In this document: positions 37,905 to 50,430 of the stretch, piece after piece
Layout of the letters: each line of letters begins with the position of its first letter
How positions within the stretch are numbered: the first letter of the stretch is position 1
Assembly (NCBI RefSeq): GCF_000247815.1
Contig: NC_021684.1
Span: 7,502,650-7,566,649 of the forward strand
Length of the DNA: 64,000 bases
Direction of reading: 5' to 3'
Source: Ficedula albicollis
Taxonomy: Eukaryota; Chordata; Aves; Passeriformes; Muscicapidae
Made by a program: the position numbers and the translations under genes
The notes under the pieces: model-generated
What the model saw: the letters and a program-made list of their open reading frames with translations, nothing else
The model's database searches: none
Told to the model about the DNA's origin: nothing

Positions 37905-39060
37905 CGACTTACCCCGCCGCTTCCTGCTCTGCGCACAGGCGTGTCTGGGAGCTCCGGCGGGTCCGGGGCCGCTCCGGGGGCTCCCGAACCGGACCGGGAC
38001 CGGGACCGCGGCCGCTGCCGCCCGAGGGGAGGAGATGGGTCCGTCCCGGTGCCCTCAGCAGCACGGGGCACCCACAGCCGCGTCTCTGCCAGCCCAGGCC
38101 GGGGAGGCCGCTCGTGTGCGGGGGCTCGACCCTCGGCAGCCGCGGCCCAGGGCGGGCGGAGCGCGGGGAGGGCCCGGGAGCTCGGGCGGGGGGAGACTCG
38201 GCGGGGAAGGAGCGCTGGGACTTCCCCCAGTGCACCCTCCGGCCGCTGGGCAGGACGTGCCCGAGCGCCTCCGCGCCGTTTCGAAAGCGCCGCTGGCAGA
38301 TTCCCCCGGGACAGGGCTGCCAGGTTCCCTCGGGACAGGGCTGGCAGATTCCCCCGGGACAGGGCTGCCAGGTTCCCTCGGGACAGGGCTGGCAGATTCC
38401 CCCGGGACAGGGCTGCCAGGTTCCCTCGGGACAGGGCTGGCAGATTCCCCCGGGACAGGGCTGCCAGGTTCCCTCGGGACAGGGCTGGCAGATTCCCCCG
38501 GGACAGGGCTGCCAGGTTCCCTCGGGACAGGGCTGGCAGATTCCCCCGGGACAGGGCTGCCAGGTTCCCTCGGGACAGGGCTGGCAGATTCCCCCGGGAC
38601 AGGGCTGCCAGGTTCCCTCGGGACAGGGCTGACAGATTCCCCCCGGGACAGGGCTGGCAGCTCCGCCAGTGCCACCGGGACAGGGCTGCCAGGTCCACCA
38701 GGTCCCCCCGGGACAGGGCTACCAGCTCCGCGCTGAGGCGACCCCTCCCCGCTCCTTCCCGGAGTGCTCCAACTTTTCCACCCCGCTCTTAGTGAGACGG
38801 AAAAAAGCGTTTCCTCCCCCTTCGGCTGCGAGAACTCCTTCCATGGGAGCACTTGGAGCTGCAGGGCGGCTGGGGATGAAAGCCCAGGTGTCCCCGCTCC
38901 GTGCCCGGCACTGACGGGAGCTGTCCCTGTATGTGTGAGCGCTGGGCGCAGCGCTCGAGGGCAGCCCGTGAAAGTTGAGCTGGAACTTGCATTGAAGGCT
39001 TTCATTGTGATTCCATACCTGTGCAGCGCGTTTCCAGGAGAAAGCCTTGGTTTGGAAATG
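37905..39060. promoter_or_regulatory. GC-rich, CpG-rich island
   Basis: The sequence switches sharply from AT-rich to GC-rich with many CG dinucleotides, as in vertebrate CpG-island promoters. It lies about 4 kb upstream of the first CHDH coding exon, in the right orientation to hold that gene's promoter and non-coding exon 1. This is inference. It could instead serve an unannotated + strand transcript. Confidence 0.4.
38294..38730. repeat. minisatellite, 48-bp higher-order unit (2 x 24 bp)
   Basis: Two related 24-bp monomers alternate, and the 48-bp pair repeats about seven times almost perfectly from 38294 to about 38640. Degenerate monomers follow to about 38730. Because 48 is a multiple of three, frames on both strands stay open and give artificial repeat proteins. 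Confidence 0.93.
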
Positions 39061-40110
39061 AGAGCAGCAAACCCTATGTCCCGCTGGACCTGCCTGTGTT
39101 GACTGATTTGTTTCCTCAGCAGTGATGGCTTTTGGGTTTGGTTTTATCACTGATAAGTGATAAGATACCACGCACTGATAAGTGTGTGTTCAATCATAAT
39201 TCTGAACAGTTTCCCACTGGGTAGGCAGAAGAACTAATAGTTCCACAATATTACTTCTCTATTGCCTTTGTCCTCTGAATATCTTCAGTACATTCTAAGT
39301 AGTGTGCGTTTGTTGCAGACTAAACTGCATTAAAACATGCTGGTGCTGAGAGCATCTCCCAAAATTCCCTGACAAATGGAACAATATTGATGATTAATCA
39401 TTTTTGCATTGCTTTTTAGCACATTTTTAGTGTATGGATGCTGGAAATTATAATTTCAGTAATTCTGTGTGCATATTCTCTAAATTCATTTAAAATACAC
39501 ATAAATCCATAAATACCATATAGAAATAAGTATTATTGTGATAACTGATCATAGCTTTCAGGGACTTGTTTCAAAGTGATTTTTTTTCTCTTTTAGAGCT
39601 CCTCACAATCAATTCAGTTGGAGGTGTTTTCTACTTGTGACTGAGTCTCATCGCAGCTTGTGCCATCTCAGACTGCGGTAAGCATTCTCACCTCCTTGAG
39701 CTTTTGTATTCTGTAGAGTTTTACTGCAAGCATCCTTTTAGATAAGGTTATACAAAAGAGGCTGCCTTTTAGGTATTACTGCAATAGGAATGCTCTCAAG
39801 TTTGTTCAGTATTTCAGTTCAAACCAGTCCAGTGCTTTTGAAGGCAGCTGCCTGACCAAACCAGGTGTGTTGGTGTTGTAGGGTGGTTGAGGAGCACAGC
39901 CTCGCTGCCCTCAGGTGGAATGGAAGTGGAAGATGTGCTGGCTGTATAAAATTGCAGCTAGGTCTTTTGGGTGTATGACAGTGATTTTTGTAAAATAGGG
40001 AAAAAAGTGGACTCTAAAATAGATAATGAAAAGCTAACAAGAGGTTTTGATGATAAGCACAGGGCAAGAAGAAAATACCGCACTTCCAAATTCTTTGTCT
40101 TTCTACTAAA
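39061..40110. other. no gene recognised
   Basis: Non-coding sequence between the GC-rich island and the ACTR8 3' end. A stretch at 39597-39680 is bounded by ttttag and gtaagc and could be a non-coding exon on the + strand, but it has no convincing frame. Confidence 0.4.
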
Positions 40111-40118
40111 TAAAATAA

Positions 40119-40124
40119 TTTATT
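40119..40124 (-). terminator. ACTR8: candidate poly(A) signal of ACTR8
   Basis: AATAAA on the minus strand, about 535 nt downstream of the ACTR8 stop codon. It is a plausible end of the 3'UTR, and no alternative AATAAA was noticed between it and the stop. Confidence 0.4.
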
Positions 40125-40658
40125 ACTTAAGTAAAATACAAACAATGACTGTAGTTTTAGTTCTTCATTTCACTTTTACCCTAATGATTACTTACATAAC
40201 AACTTCATCTCCTGGTAACATTAGAGTAGGAATCAGAATATTACATTAAATTTACAGCTGCACTCTTCAACTGTTGCTTCTGTGTCTATGTTCCTGGAAT
40301 GAATCTTGGCTTAAAACTGTCATGTAATATCTTATACCTTAAGTTCCCACATTGTGCAATTTTAATATAAGTAACCTGTATAATATAAATATAGTTACTT
40401 TGGAGATGACAGTCATACTCTGTATGCAGCATTCAATGCATACAGTTCAAAAGACAAAGGGTAGCTGAAGTCAAATGAATTTAGTAAGTTTTTTGATTTT
40501 TTACAACACTTCCAGAAAAATCTCAGTTGAAGTTAATAAAATACAAAATATATATATCAGCAGAAGATGAATTCGTGTGCATTGGAAAAAAAGGGCATTC
40601 CTTTTGGAGAAAGGAATCTTCAGTGAAGTTCCTCCAGGTCCCTCTGTAACCACCTCCA

Positions 40659-40802
40659 TTACCAGACAAATGCAGCTCGCTCCCGTAACATCCTGACACC
40701 AAAACGCTGCCACTCCCTCTGGTATATCCACAGCTCCTGAGTTGTGTCCAGACAGGCCAAAACTGCACCTCCTTTCCAGGCAATTAATCGTGGGTCCATA
40801 TC
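40659..40802 (-). CDS. ACTR8: ACTR8 exon 13 (C-terminus)
   Basis: 48 codons including stop TAA. It encodes DMDPRLIAWKGGAVLACLDT through RERAAFVW, practically identical to human. Confidence 0.96.
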   Translation of the reverse strand, partial: DMDPRLIAWKGGAVLACLDTTQELWIYQREWQRFGVRMLRERAAFVW

Positions 40803-43800
40803 CTACATTCAAAACACAGATTGCACACAATCATTGGTCTCATTTTGCATAGTTCTCCAAAGTTGTATCCTATTTTTCCAACACTATTCACCAGTTAGAA
40901 TCTGGTGGGGTAGGGAGGAGAAAAGTTTTTCAGTATTATCCAGGAAAAAATAGTGAGATAAAAATATTTAATGGATATTCAAGATGCTTTGAGAAGTCAC
41001 TTTTTGTTTTAAGATCCTTTTCTAAGCACATCATGAAAATCTTGTCTTCAGTAGTGGAGGCTCTGAAATAGATGGAAGCATATTTACAGGTTTTGCCTGA
41101 CAAATGGCAAATGAAAATTAATCTCAATGCCTGTTTTTCTACTATCTTGATAATACTAAAAAATAAAAAAATCACAATTTCTTGCTGGGGAGACAGGTTA
41201 CCTCCATGGGCCAGTATTATCTGCTTCTTTACGAACAGGGCTTTGAGCTAATAAACACTTCAGTGATCTGTACCAGTCACACTCTGGCTATGTCTCTTAA
41301 CTCCATCTCTAACCAGCCAGTGCTATGTTATAGCCTGAAAGTTCCCTTAAATCTCAGATATTCAACTATTCTGGGATTTTGAAAGAATTTTTTTTCTTTT
41401 AATCTTTCAAAGATTTCAACCAATCATAGTTTACCAACTACTTAGCTATGAGTTAACAGTTACCTTAGGCCTTGTGATGACTTCAACATTTTCAACAACT
41501 CTTCTGAAAGAAGGTGGCATTTTGTTGAGAATTCTGTGTTGAAGAAACTCTTGAGCTTTATGAAACATAAGGCCTCCTCCCACTACTAAGATCGAGCTGT
41601 ACATTTTCTTTTTTGTATCATCAGATGCTGGAATGAATGAATATACAGAAATACACTGTTTTTAAAGTTAATATGACTTGTATTACAATTTATTTAGTGC
41701 AAGTCAAACCAGACAGAATCTGATGTTTGCTTTTAAAATTCCTTTTCTATTCATTGGACACGCAGCTCGAGAAACACCAACAAAGATGCAAGCATAAGAA
41801 ACAGTGTAGCTACTCTCCAGGTGATAAAACCTAGAAGACACATCTTTCTTTGGTGAAATACAGGAGTTACATAAATCCACTCTGAGGTCAATTTCACAGA
41901 CTCGTACAAACGTAATTCTTACCACAGCAGTCGATACTATGAAGGATGGCTTTGTCCAGGCCCAAGGCTTTGCCTTCAAACTGAGAAACAGCAGTTTTCC
42001 TGGACATGTGTGCAGTTAGAGGTTCCTCTGAATCATTGCCAGGTATCATACAGTCACCCTGGGAAGATCCCAACTCTACTTCTTGTGGGTAGATCCTCTC
42101 TGAAATGTCTGAGGATTGGCCCCTCAATTCTGCCTCAAATGCACCAGGCTTTGACATAGATTTTCTGTCAGCTGTAGCTTTTGCAGACTTAAAAATGAGA
42201 AAACACGAAAAATGCAAAAAGGTCACAGATTACAGAACAGTACAAATACTTAACTAAGCACCATTGTTCTTCCCTTCACCTTTCTGCACAGCACAGTTAA
42301 GCCCTGCATTATTACCTCATCTAATTTTCATTTTAATCCTCATGTTCTAAGTAAGGGCTTATTTTGAACTTCATCAGATTGATCAATGGCATAATATGAA
42401 GCCTCCTTAGACTTTAAAAATGCAGACTTCTAAATAAAGAATTGTTTAGGCATCTGTAACTACTTTAAGTTTCTTCTTTAATACTTCTGACCGAGATAAC
42501 AAACTCTTGTTTCTGAGATGAGCTAATGAGCCTTCATTTTATTCCCAAATTAAATGACAGTCAGTTAGAAAAATAAAACCAGCAATCACACACCTGCTCC
42601 TGCTTACTTTGTGTGGCTAGTAGATAATGTTCATCATGAGGATCCTCAGGGTCACCTTGTGACCTGTGCTGCAAAATTGTCATCTTTTGTCCAACGATTC
42701 CAAAAGTTGCTGGATAAAACAGAGCCATGGGTGCCTGAAGAGAGATTTAGCATGGTTTTACTACAGTATTCCTTCTTTTGGCATTTATTACAGGCAAAAG
42801 AAAAGTCTTGTTCTATTTCTCTCACAATTCAAAATTAAATACATGTGTTTTTTTCTAGGTAGTTTGCAACATACTAAAGTGTCTCCTGTAATCTATAATT
42901 TAAAAAAAATCCCAACAAATACACAAGTTTCTTTACAGATTTAGCATTGTATGATAAGTACTCAAACAGTTTTTTACAAAATTAGAAAATTCAATGGTGA
43001 GCTGAAAAACTTGCCAAGTTAATATTAATGCTTTGCATTAATGTTAAAGTAATTACGATAATTATCTAAATATGATAATGATAATATATAAGATGGCTTT
43101 GTCCAGGCCCAAGGCTTTGCCTTCAAACTGAGAAACAGCAGTTTTCCTGGACATGTGTGCAGTTAGAGGTTCCTCTGAATCATTGCCAGGTATCATACAG
43201 TCACCCTGGGAAGATCCCAACTCTACTTCTTGTGGGTAGATCCTCTCTGAAATGTCTGAGGATTGGCCCCTCAATTCTGCCTCAAATGCACCAGGCTTTG
43301 ACATAGATTTTCTGTCAGCTGTAGCTTTTGCAGACTTAAAAATGAGAAAACACGAAAAATGCAAAAAGGTCACAGATTACAGAACAGTACAAATACTTAA
43401 CTAAGCACCATTGTTCTTCCCTTCACCTTTCTGCACAGCACAGTTAAGCCCTGCATTATTACCTCATCTAATTTTCATTTTAATCCTCATGTTCTAAGTA
43501 AGGGCTTATTTTGAACTTCATCAGATTGATCAATGGCATAATATGAAGCCTCCTTAGACTTTAAAAATGCAGACTTCTAAATAAAGAATTGTTTAGGCAT
43601 CTGTAACTACTTTAAGTTTCTTCTTTAATACTTCTGACCGAGATAACAAACTCTTGTTTCTGAGATGAGCTAATGAGCCTTCATTTTATTCCCAAATTAA
43701 ATGACAGTCAGTTAGAAAAATAAAACCAGCAATCACACACCTGCTCCTGCTTACTTTGTGTGGCTAGTAGATAATGTTCATCATGAGGATCCTCAGGGTC

Positions 43801-46800
43801 ACCTTGTGACCTGTGCTGCAAAATTGTCATCTTTTGTCCAACGATTCCAAAAGTTGCTGGATAAAACAGAGCCATGGGTGCCTGAAGAGAGATTTAGCAT
43901 GGTTTTACTACAGTATTCCTTCTTTTGGCATTTATTACAGGCAAAAGAAAAGTCTTGTTCTATTTCTCTCACAATTCAAAATTAAATACATGTGTTTTTT
44001 TCTAGGTAGTTTGCAACATACTAAAGTGTCTCCTGTAATCTATAATTTAAAAAAAATCCCAACAAATACACAAGTTTCTTTACAGATTTAGCATTGTATG
44101 ATAAGTACTCAAACAGTTTTTTACAAAATTAGAAAATTCAATGGTGAGCTGAAAAACTTGCCAAGTTAATATTAATGCTTTGCATTAATGTTAAAGTAAT
44201 TACGATAATTATCTAAATATGATAATGATAATATTGAGATGAAGCAACAACCATTGTGGCTAAAGCTTTAGAAAGCCTTGCGCATCCACCACTGCTGCAT
44301 TACGCCCACTCATCCATAGAGGAATTAATTTTATTTACAAGCATAGTTAAAGAACAATCTATAAATCACATGGGCTTAGTAGCACTGGACTGATACAAAT
44401 TGAGCCTCTGAGTCTGAATGCTCAATATACTTGTGATTTAGTTTAAAAATCACCTGTAATTTTTCATCCCCTAGTCGGAACTGGTACAATAAGGCTGGAG
44501 AATCCGGATGCCGAATTTGGAACTCGTGATCTTGTAACCCAGAAATATCCTAAGGTCAGAAACAATGGAAACAAACAAACAAAAACTATCTTTTATATTT
44601 ATCAAGCTGCATAATCTATTTAACTACAGAAAACAACAAAAAGTGACAAAACTCTCTTCTAACACCATGGATTTTATTTACCTATTCTTGAGTATTTTAA
44701 AGTTTTTCCATGTAGTATGATGTGACAGCTTTCTACATGCCTAAACCTCTACAATGAGGGTTTTGCAGGAATAAGAGACTTGCTGGCAGATCTTACAGAA
44801 CTGAAGTTGAAAACCAGCAAGGTATGCAATTATTATCAGCTTCTTTCAGCAATAAGAACAAAGAAATTATCTTTCTGAGGACTGGGATTCCTTTCAGCTA
44901 GAGGGAAAATAAACCAAGTTACAAACATTTCAAGTCTAAAGCTTCTACAGCTTTTGCCGCTACTCCCTTGAGTAAAATATTTACAATTAACTTAGACTCA
45001 CAAAAATGCTCCCCAGAGTAACATTCTGGAAATGAAAAAAATTCCTTGGATAACACATGATTTGCCCCTTCTCACCTGATCTAGATGACAAAATGTCTCC
45101 TTCAGGTGCTGAAGCAGAAGGCAATCCAATTTATTGGTTAACTGGCAGTCTCTGTATGGGAATCCTGCTCTTTGCATAAGCCAATAAAAACACCTTGACA
45201 CATCAGATCCTCCATATGCAAGGCACAGCCTAAAGCACAGAGAAGAAAAATATATTTTTATGTATTTGCTGAAATACTGGCTGACTGCAGTGATAGGGAG
45301 AGGAATGCTAGAAAGATTTTAGACATGCTGGGATCATGACTTCCACAGAGTTTGCAGAACACAGTATTAGTTTTGATCAGTTCTGCCTGCCTTCTTCTTT
45401 TAAAGAGAATTCTTTAAGGTTTATATTGTAACAGTTGACTCTGTTAAATGCCTTAGAGTAAGAAACCACCTACATTTACAGAAATTTTGTTTCCTTTTAA
45501 AAGTAAAATCTTTGGTATGCAAATAAGTCCATGATTATAATAATTCTGTACACTCTCAGGTACCTGGTGTTGCGATGGGAAACGCCATCTTCTACACAGC
45601 AGACACTTGTCTTCTGATCTCCCACATCTACAATACATGCACTGCTTAAACCACTTCCAAAGGTAGCACAGACAGACTCCTGGTGTACAATAATTCCTAG
45701 CAACAAGAGAAAAAATTATATTAAATTAATGCCAAACTTTACAGTCATGTTGCTGACATTTAAAGGACATTTTCATGTCTTTTAAAGATCTAGAAATGGC
45801 CTGACTCTGCACTGAAAGCCTGTATATGTAGTGAAGATGGGTTAGGGGGTATTTAGAGATTTTTTTTGGTTGAATAAGGCTTTAACAGTCCTGAAAAAAA
45901 GCTAAGAGCAGAGTAAGATGATCCTTTCGCTACAAGATTAAAGGTATTGTCTCCAAATTTTAATTATTTTTTAATCTACTACTGCAGGGTCTTGGCTATC
46001 AGAGGTACATGAAGTGTTTTCCTAATTTTTTTCTGGTTGTAATCAAATAATATTACTATTAGCATTTCAGATATGGTCTTTAAATAGTTATGAAGTAAGG
46101 TCCAGTTGGGCCCTCTGTTTTCCCTACAATCCACCTTTACAGAGTACATTTGTGTCACGAGCCCATACTTAAACCTGGCAAGTACCAGAGATTCCAATCT
46201 GTCCTTCTAGACAATCAAGCATTTTAGAAATACTTAAGAAATCTGACTCTTGCTACTTTTACCTCAGCTGAATGAGAAGTCCACAGCTGGAATGCATAAC
46301 AGCAAACCAAAAAACTTGTTTCAATATTAGCCAACCATTTTGCCCCTTTAAAAGATATGGCAGTTACATGATTGGCAAAAGATGAGGGTGCTAGTCCCAG
46401 CCAACCTGGGATTGATGGTCAAAAACGTGCCTTAAAAGAAAAAAAAAAAGTTTATGCAATTAATCATTAAGTAGTTGCTTCATTATGGTTTTTACCTGAG
46501 AAGCCCATCTTCATTAGGATCATATTTACCAGTTCTTTCACGTGTTGTTTATTATAGATGTCTGGAATTAGTAAAATGCATCTGTAGTACTGAAGACAAG
46601 AAGAGTAAATTAAAGCAGCTCTCAAATAAAATTTGATATAAAACTTATTTTTAAAAAAATCAAAATTTTAGGAAACAGGAAGGTTTGTAATAATTAAAAA
46701 AAAACGTGTTTGAAGTAACTGCGAAGAGTCTATAGCCATTAAAACGTTTAAAAGTGCATCAGGCATGAGGCAAACACCTACTTGGCAAGGATAAGTAATT

Positions 46801-49455
46801 ACACAAGTATTAGGCAACCCTCCCCCAGTGCTTCCTTTATAGTCAACAGAAAAACCCCAAACAAAGACTAAGACTGTGTCTATATGTCTATAATGGGATT
46901 TCTAAACATCCTTGTTAGAAGTTCTATCAACAGCTTTTGTCTTAAAGACACAGAAAAAACTCCAGATGAAGTCTTGGGAACCCTGCTCACCAGAAGAAAG
47001 AAGGTATTTATCAAGAAAAGCATCAGTAAGAGGCCACCAATAATAGCAAGTTGCTTTTCTTTTACAATAACATTTAGAGAAGTGGGTACAGCCCATAGAT
47101 GTGCTGTACACAGCTCACCTTTAGGTCTTTCAGTGGTATTTCCAGGTATTTTTGTATTGCATATGACCATATAACTTCCAGGTCTGCCAGTACTGCAGTG
47201 AGGGAGCCACCAGGTCCTGCGTGGAGATTCAGCTGCCCTCTTCTAATGGGCCAATGTATGTTATAAGAATCTAATGGATTAACATACAGTGCCTGAAAAT
47301 AAGAGATCACATTCTGGACATTGCTTTTCCCAAAAAAATAGTAACAAAAATGAGTAACAACTAGGAAGAAAAGTATTTCAGAAGCAGGTACAAGAAGACA
47401 CTGCAGAGCTCACGCTGATGTCACAGCAATATAGCAGATTTCTTTCTAACAGGGCTTGATTATAAACCATTAAAATAAAAAGACAGCAAATGTATAATTT
47501 AAATCGTTTGAATGTTCTTACCCACAGACATCGAGTGAACATAAAGGTCTATTTTTCCATGACCTCATATTAGAAACTGTAATAATTTAAACACTTTTAA
47601 GCCCACAATTATCAAGTTACTCAGCAGCAATTCCATGTAGTGATACTTTCATCTGTTTCTTGCCTTTTTTCTGAATTATGCCATATGGGTTAAGTACTCA
47701 CTGACTCCCTACAAAACCCCTGATTCACAGCAGCAAGGGAACCAAGATACTTGTTAAGCAAATGGGGGATACCCTCTTGTGTTGCTGCATGACAACAAAT
47801 AGTTACTCCACAGTAAAGGTTCTCAGTTTTGCTTGCTTAGCTTTATACACCTTCCAGTGCACACTAACTTATAGCAGATTGCAACTGATCAATGGCTGCA
47901 TTAAAACACATGAAGCCTCATTCAGCAGGAAAATCAATCTTACCTCCTCTCCTACCAAAAATTCAGGATGATTTGATGTGTTTGTCCACTTGGCCCCAGA
48001 GCTGTGATCCAAAATGGCAGGCCTCATCTGTCTGTTATATGACCTGGCCTGAAATGCAAACAAACCAAATCCTGTTAATAAATACTTTACTGGTCACTTT
48101 TTATGCATGGAAGAAAAACAAAACCCCCTTTGAACCCAGCCCTTGAGGAAATCTTTTAAATCTTAGTTTTCTTACATTTTCAGAGTTAGGTAACACAACA
48201 GCACCATCCATATTTGGTCTAGAAAGAGTATCTATTCTTGTCCACTGAAGCACAGCATCACACCCAAAGACTGTATGAATGAACAATTTAATAAGACAAG
48301 AATGGATTACCTGGTCAGGTGACACTGGTATGCGCCTTGCTCCATTCGACATCTTTTTGGACCATATTGCTTGGTCCACCATTTTAAGGCCATTTTGTCT
48401 CTGCTCAGTACTTTCAGGTTTCTAGGGAAAACCCCAAATATACAATATAAATACTTTCAAATCATGTCTGTATGCTGGTAATACTGAAGCTCTTAGAAAA
48501 CAATGAAATCATTACTGTGGTTGATAGACTACAGAAAGGACAGATGTTTGTACAATGCAAAATAAGACTTATGCTCATTTTAAATAAACTATATTTTATA
48601 TTAGAGTTCAACACCTATTCGAGTCAAGTTGAATTTTTTAACTGCTTTTAGCGGCTCACTTCATCTCTAGTGACATGCTCAGGCCATTTTCTACTTAACT
48701 ACAAACACATGAAGTAGGAGCAAAAATGTTTAAATACATCTTACTTATGTAAAGGTGAGGTTTCATATCAGAACACATGAAGTAGGAGCAAAAATGTTTA
48801 AATAGATTTTACTTATGTAAAGGTGAGGTTTCATATCAGGGAGGTTAATTTGATTTTTATAGACTCAGATGACAAATAAGAGTATTACGTATTTTTTTGA
48901 CACACTAAAATGGCTTGCTGTGTTACCCAAGTCGCAAAGCTAGTAACCAACACATTCACAAACAGAGAAGTCTGATTCTAATCCTACAGCTGGCATTCCA
49001 TCAGAAGAAATACCGAGTGTGGTACCAGACCATAGCACAGGGAAATCAGCATGTACAAACCCTCAACATATCAATTTTTTAGATTTACTTCATTGCAAAT
49101 AAATAAATAAATAACTCGCAAACACAGACTGGTCCAAGCCTACTGACTTCAGTAGGTGGCATCTACAGTTCTTAAAAGGGTGAAAAGAATTCTGACAGGA
49201 GATGTATTCTCTCTGGAAAAGCACGACGGAAGGCTGACGGGCACACCCGCACGGCCCGCCCAAGCCCAGCGGGCCCGCGCTCACGTTGAGGCCGTCGCGG
49301 AGCAGCCAGCTGTCCCTGTAGGCCGCCTGGCCCTGCTGCTTGTGCCGCCGCGCGATCACGTGCGGGATGCCCGCGGGCAGCGTGTCCGGGGCCCGCCCGA
49401 GCCGCAGGGTGGTGGAGCCGGGGTGGATCACCACGATGAAGTTGCTCTGTATTTG
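40659..49455 (-). CDS. ACTR8: Actin-related protein 8 (INO80 complex subunit), exon 1 missing
   Basis: ACTR8 is a nuclear actin-fold protein of the INO80 chromatin-remodelling complex. Twelve coding exons on the minus strand join in frame: 49455-49285, 48421-48311, 48048-47944, 47292-47119, 46589-46496, 45695/6-45564, 45229-45076, 44549-44454, 42734-42594, 42187-41923, 41627-41464 and 40802-40659. They give 583 aa colinear with human residues ~42-624, from QIQSNFIVVIHPGSTTLRLG to RMLRERAAFVW. Human exon 1 encodes about 41 charged residues. It is absent here, and a 537-nt C run starts 74 bp upstream of exon 2. Exon 10 and most of exon 11 occur twice because of a 1.14-kb tandem duplication. The in-frame extra exon 10 and cut exon 11 at 43092-43881 are not part of the 583-aa model. 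Confidence 0.95.
41464..41627 (-). CDS. ACTR8: ACTR8 exon 12
   Basis: 164 bp. It encodes SDDTKKKMYSSILVVGGGLM and ends NVEVITRPK. It contains the actin-fold phosphate-binding-type VVGGG segment. Confidence 0.95.
41923..42187 (-). CDS. ACTR8: ACTR8 exon 11 (complete copy)
   Basis: 265 bp. It encodes SAKATADRKSMSKPGAFEAE through KALGLDKAILHSIDCC. The middle is low-complexity and diverged from human. This is the only copy of exon 11 with its donor intact (gtaaga). Confidence 0.94.
42594..42734 (-). CDS. ACTR8: ACTR8 exon 10 (copy 1)
   Basis: 47 codons in phase 0, encoding APMALFYPATFGIVGQKMT through LLATQSKQEQ. An apparently identical copy lies at 43741-43881. Confidence 0.94.
43092..43334 (-). 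pseudogene. ACTR8: truncated duplicate of ACTR8 exon 11
   Basis: First 243 of 265 bp of exon 11, cut by the duplication boundary after LGLDKAI. Reading on gives about ten unrelated residues and a stop, with no proper donor. If the duplication is real, this exon must be skipped. Confidence 0.85.
43741..43881 (-). CDS. ACTR8: ACTR8 exon 10 (duplicate copy 2)
   Basis: Same 141 bp as 42594-42734 with both splice sites present. It is the first exon 10 met after exon 9 on the transcript. Including both copies would insert 47 residues in frame, so a real duplication would be splicing-compatible. A false duplication from assembly is at least as likely. Confidence 0.6.
44454..44549 (-). CDS. ACTR8: ACTR8 exon 9
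   Basis: 32 codons, DISGLQDHEFQIRHPDSPAL through LGDEKLQ, as in human. Donor gtgatt. Confidence 0.95.
45076..45229 (-). CDS. ACTR8: ACTR8 exon 8
   Basis: 154 bp. It encodes LCLAYGGSDVSRCFYWLMQR through KETFCHLDQ. Confidence 0.96.
45564..45696 (-). CDS. ACTR8: ACTR8 exon 7
   Basis: 133 bp. It encodes GIIVHQESVCATFGSGLSSA then CIVDVGDQKTSVCCVEDG. The VDVGDQKTSV segment is the actin-fold nucleotide-pocket strand. Confidence 0.96.
46496..46589 (-). CDS. ACTR8: ACTR8 exon 6
   Basis: 94 bp. It encodes YYRCILLIPDIYNKQHVKEL and ends MILMKMGFS. Its donor is gtaaaa. Confidence 0.95.
47119..47292 (-). CDS. ACTR8: ACTR8 exon 5
   Basis: 58 codons, ALYVNPLDSYNIHWPIRRGQ through YLEIPLKDLK, nearly identical to human. 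Confidence 0.96.
47944..48048 (-). CDS. ACTR8: ACTR8 exon 4
   Basis: 35 codons, ARSYNRQMRPAILDHSSGAK through PEFLVGEE. Confidence 0.95.
48311..48421 (-). CDS. ACTR8: ACTR8 exon 3
   Basis: 37 codons, KPESTEQRQNGLKMVDQAIW through RRIPVSPDQ. Confidence 0.95.
48704..48839. repeat. tandem duplication, 68-bp unit x2
   Basis: Copies start at 48704 and 48772, with two to three differences. Located in ACTR8 intron 2. Confidence 0.9.
49285..49455 (-). CDS. ACTR8: ACTR8 exon 2
   Basis: 57 codons in phase 0, QIQSNFIVVIHPGSTTLRLG through DSWLLRDGLN. GC-rich, with acceptor tttcag and donor gtgagc. The protein should continue upstream into exon 1, which is not found. Confidence 0.95.
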
Positions 49456-49529
49456 CTGAAAGCAGCACAACGCGCATGGAGTCAGACCGAGCGCCCGCGA
49501 TCACCCCGGAGCCCTCCCGGCGCCTCCAG

Positions 49530-50430
<901 letters not shown>

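Larger units (their letters stand above)
41945..44234. repeat. large tandem duplication, 1143-bp unit x2, in ACTR8
   Basis: Copy 1 is 41945-43087 and copy 2 is 43092-44234, offset by 1147 bp, with 4 bp between them. All segments I compared are identical. The unit contains 243 bp of exon 11, intron 10, exon 10 and part of intron 9. The left break falls inside exon 11, so copy 2's exon 11 lacks its donor. Confidence 0.95.

Noticed and set aside
37864..39005. Several 240-316 codon frames on both strands with GTGLPGS/RFPRDRA-type repeats
   Set aside because: They come from the 24/48-bp GC-rich minisatellite and CpG island. Repeat length divisible by three keeps frames open; there are no recognisable domains or splice context.
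46884..47174. 96-codon frames on both strands
   Set aside because: They overlap ACTR8 exon 5 and its adjacent intron. The true reading is exon 5 at 47119-47292 in another frame.
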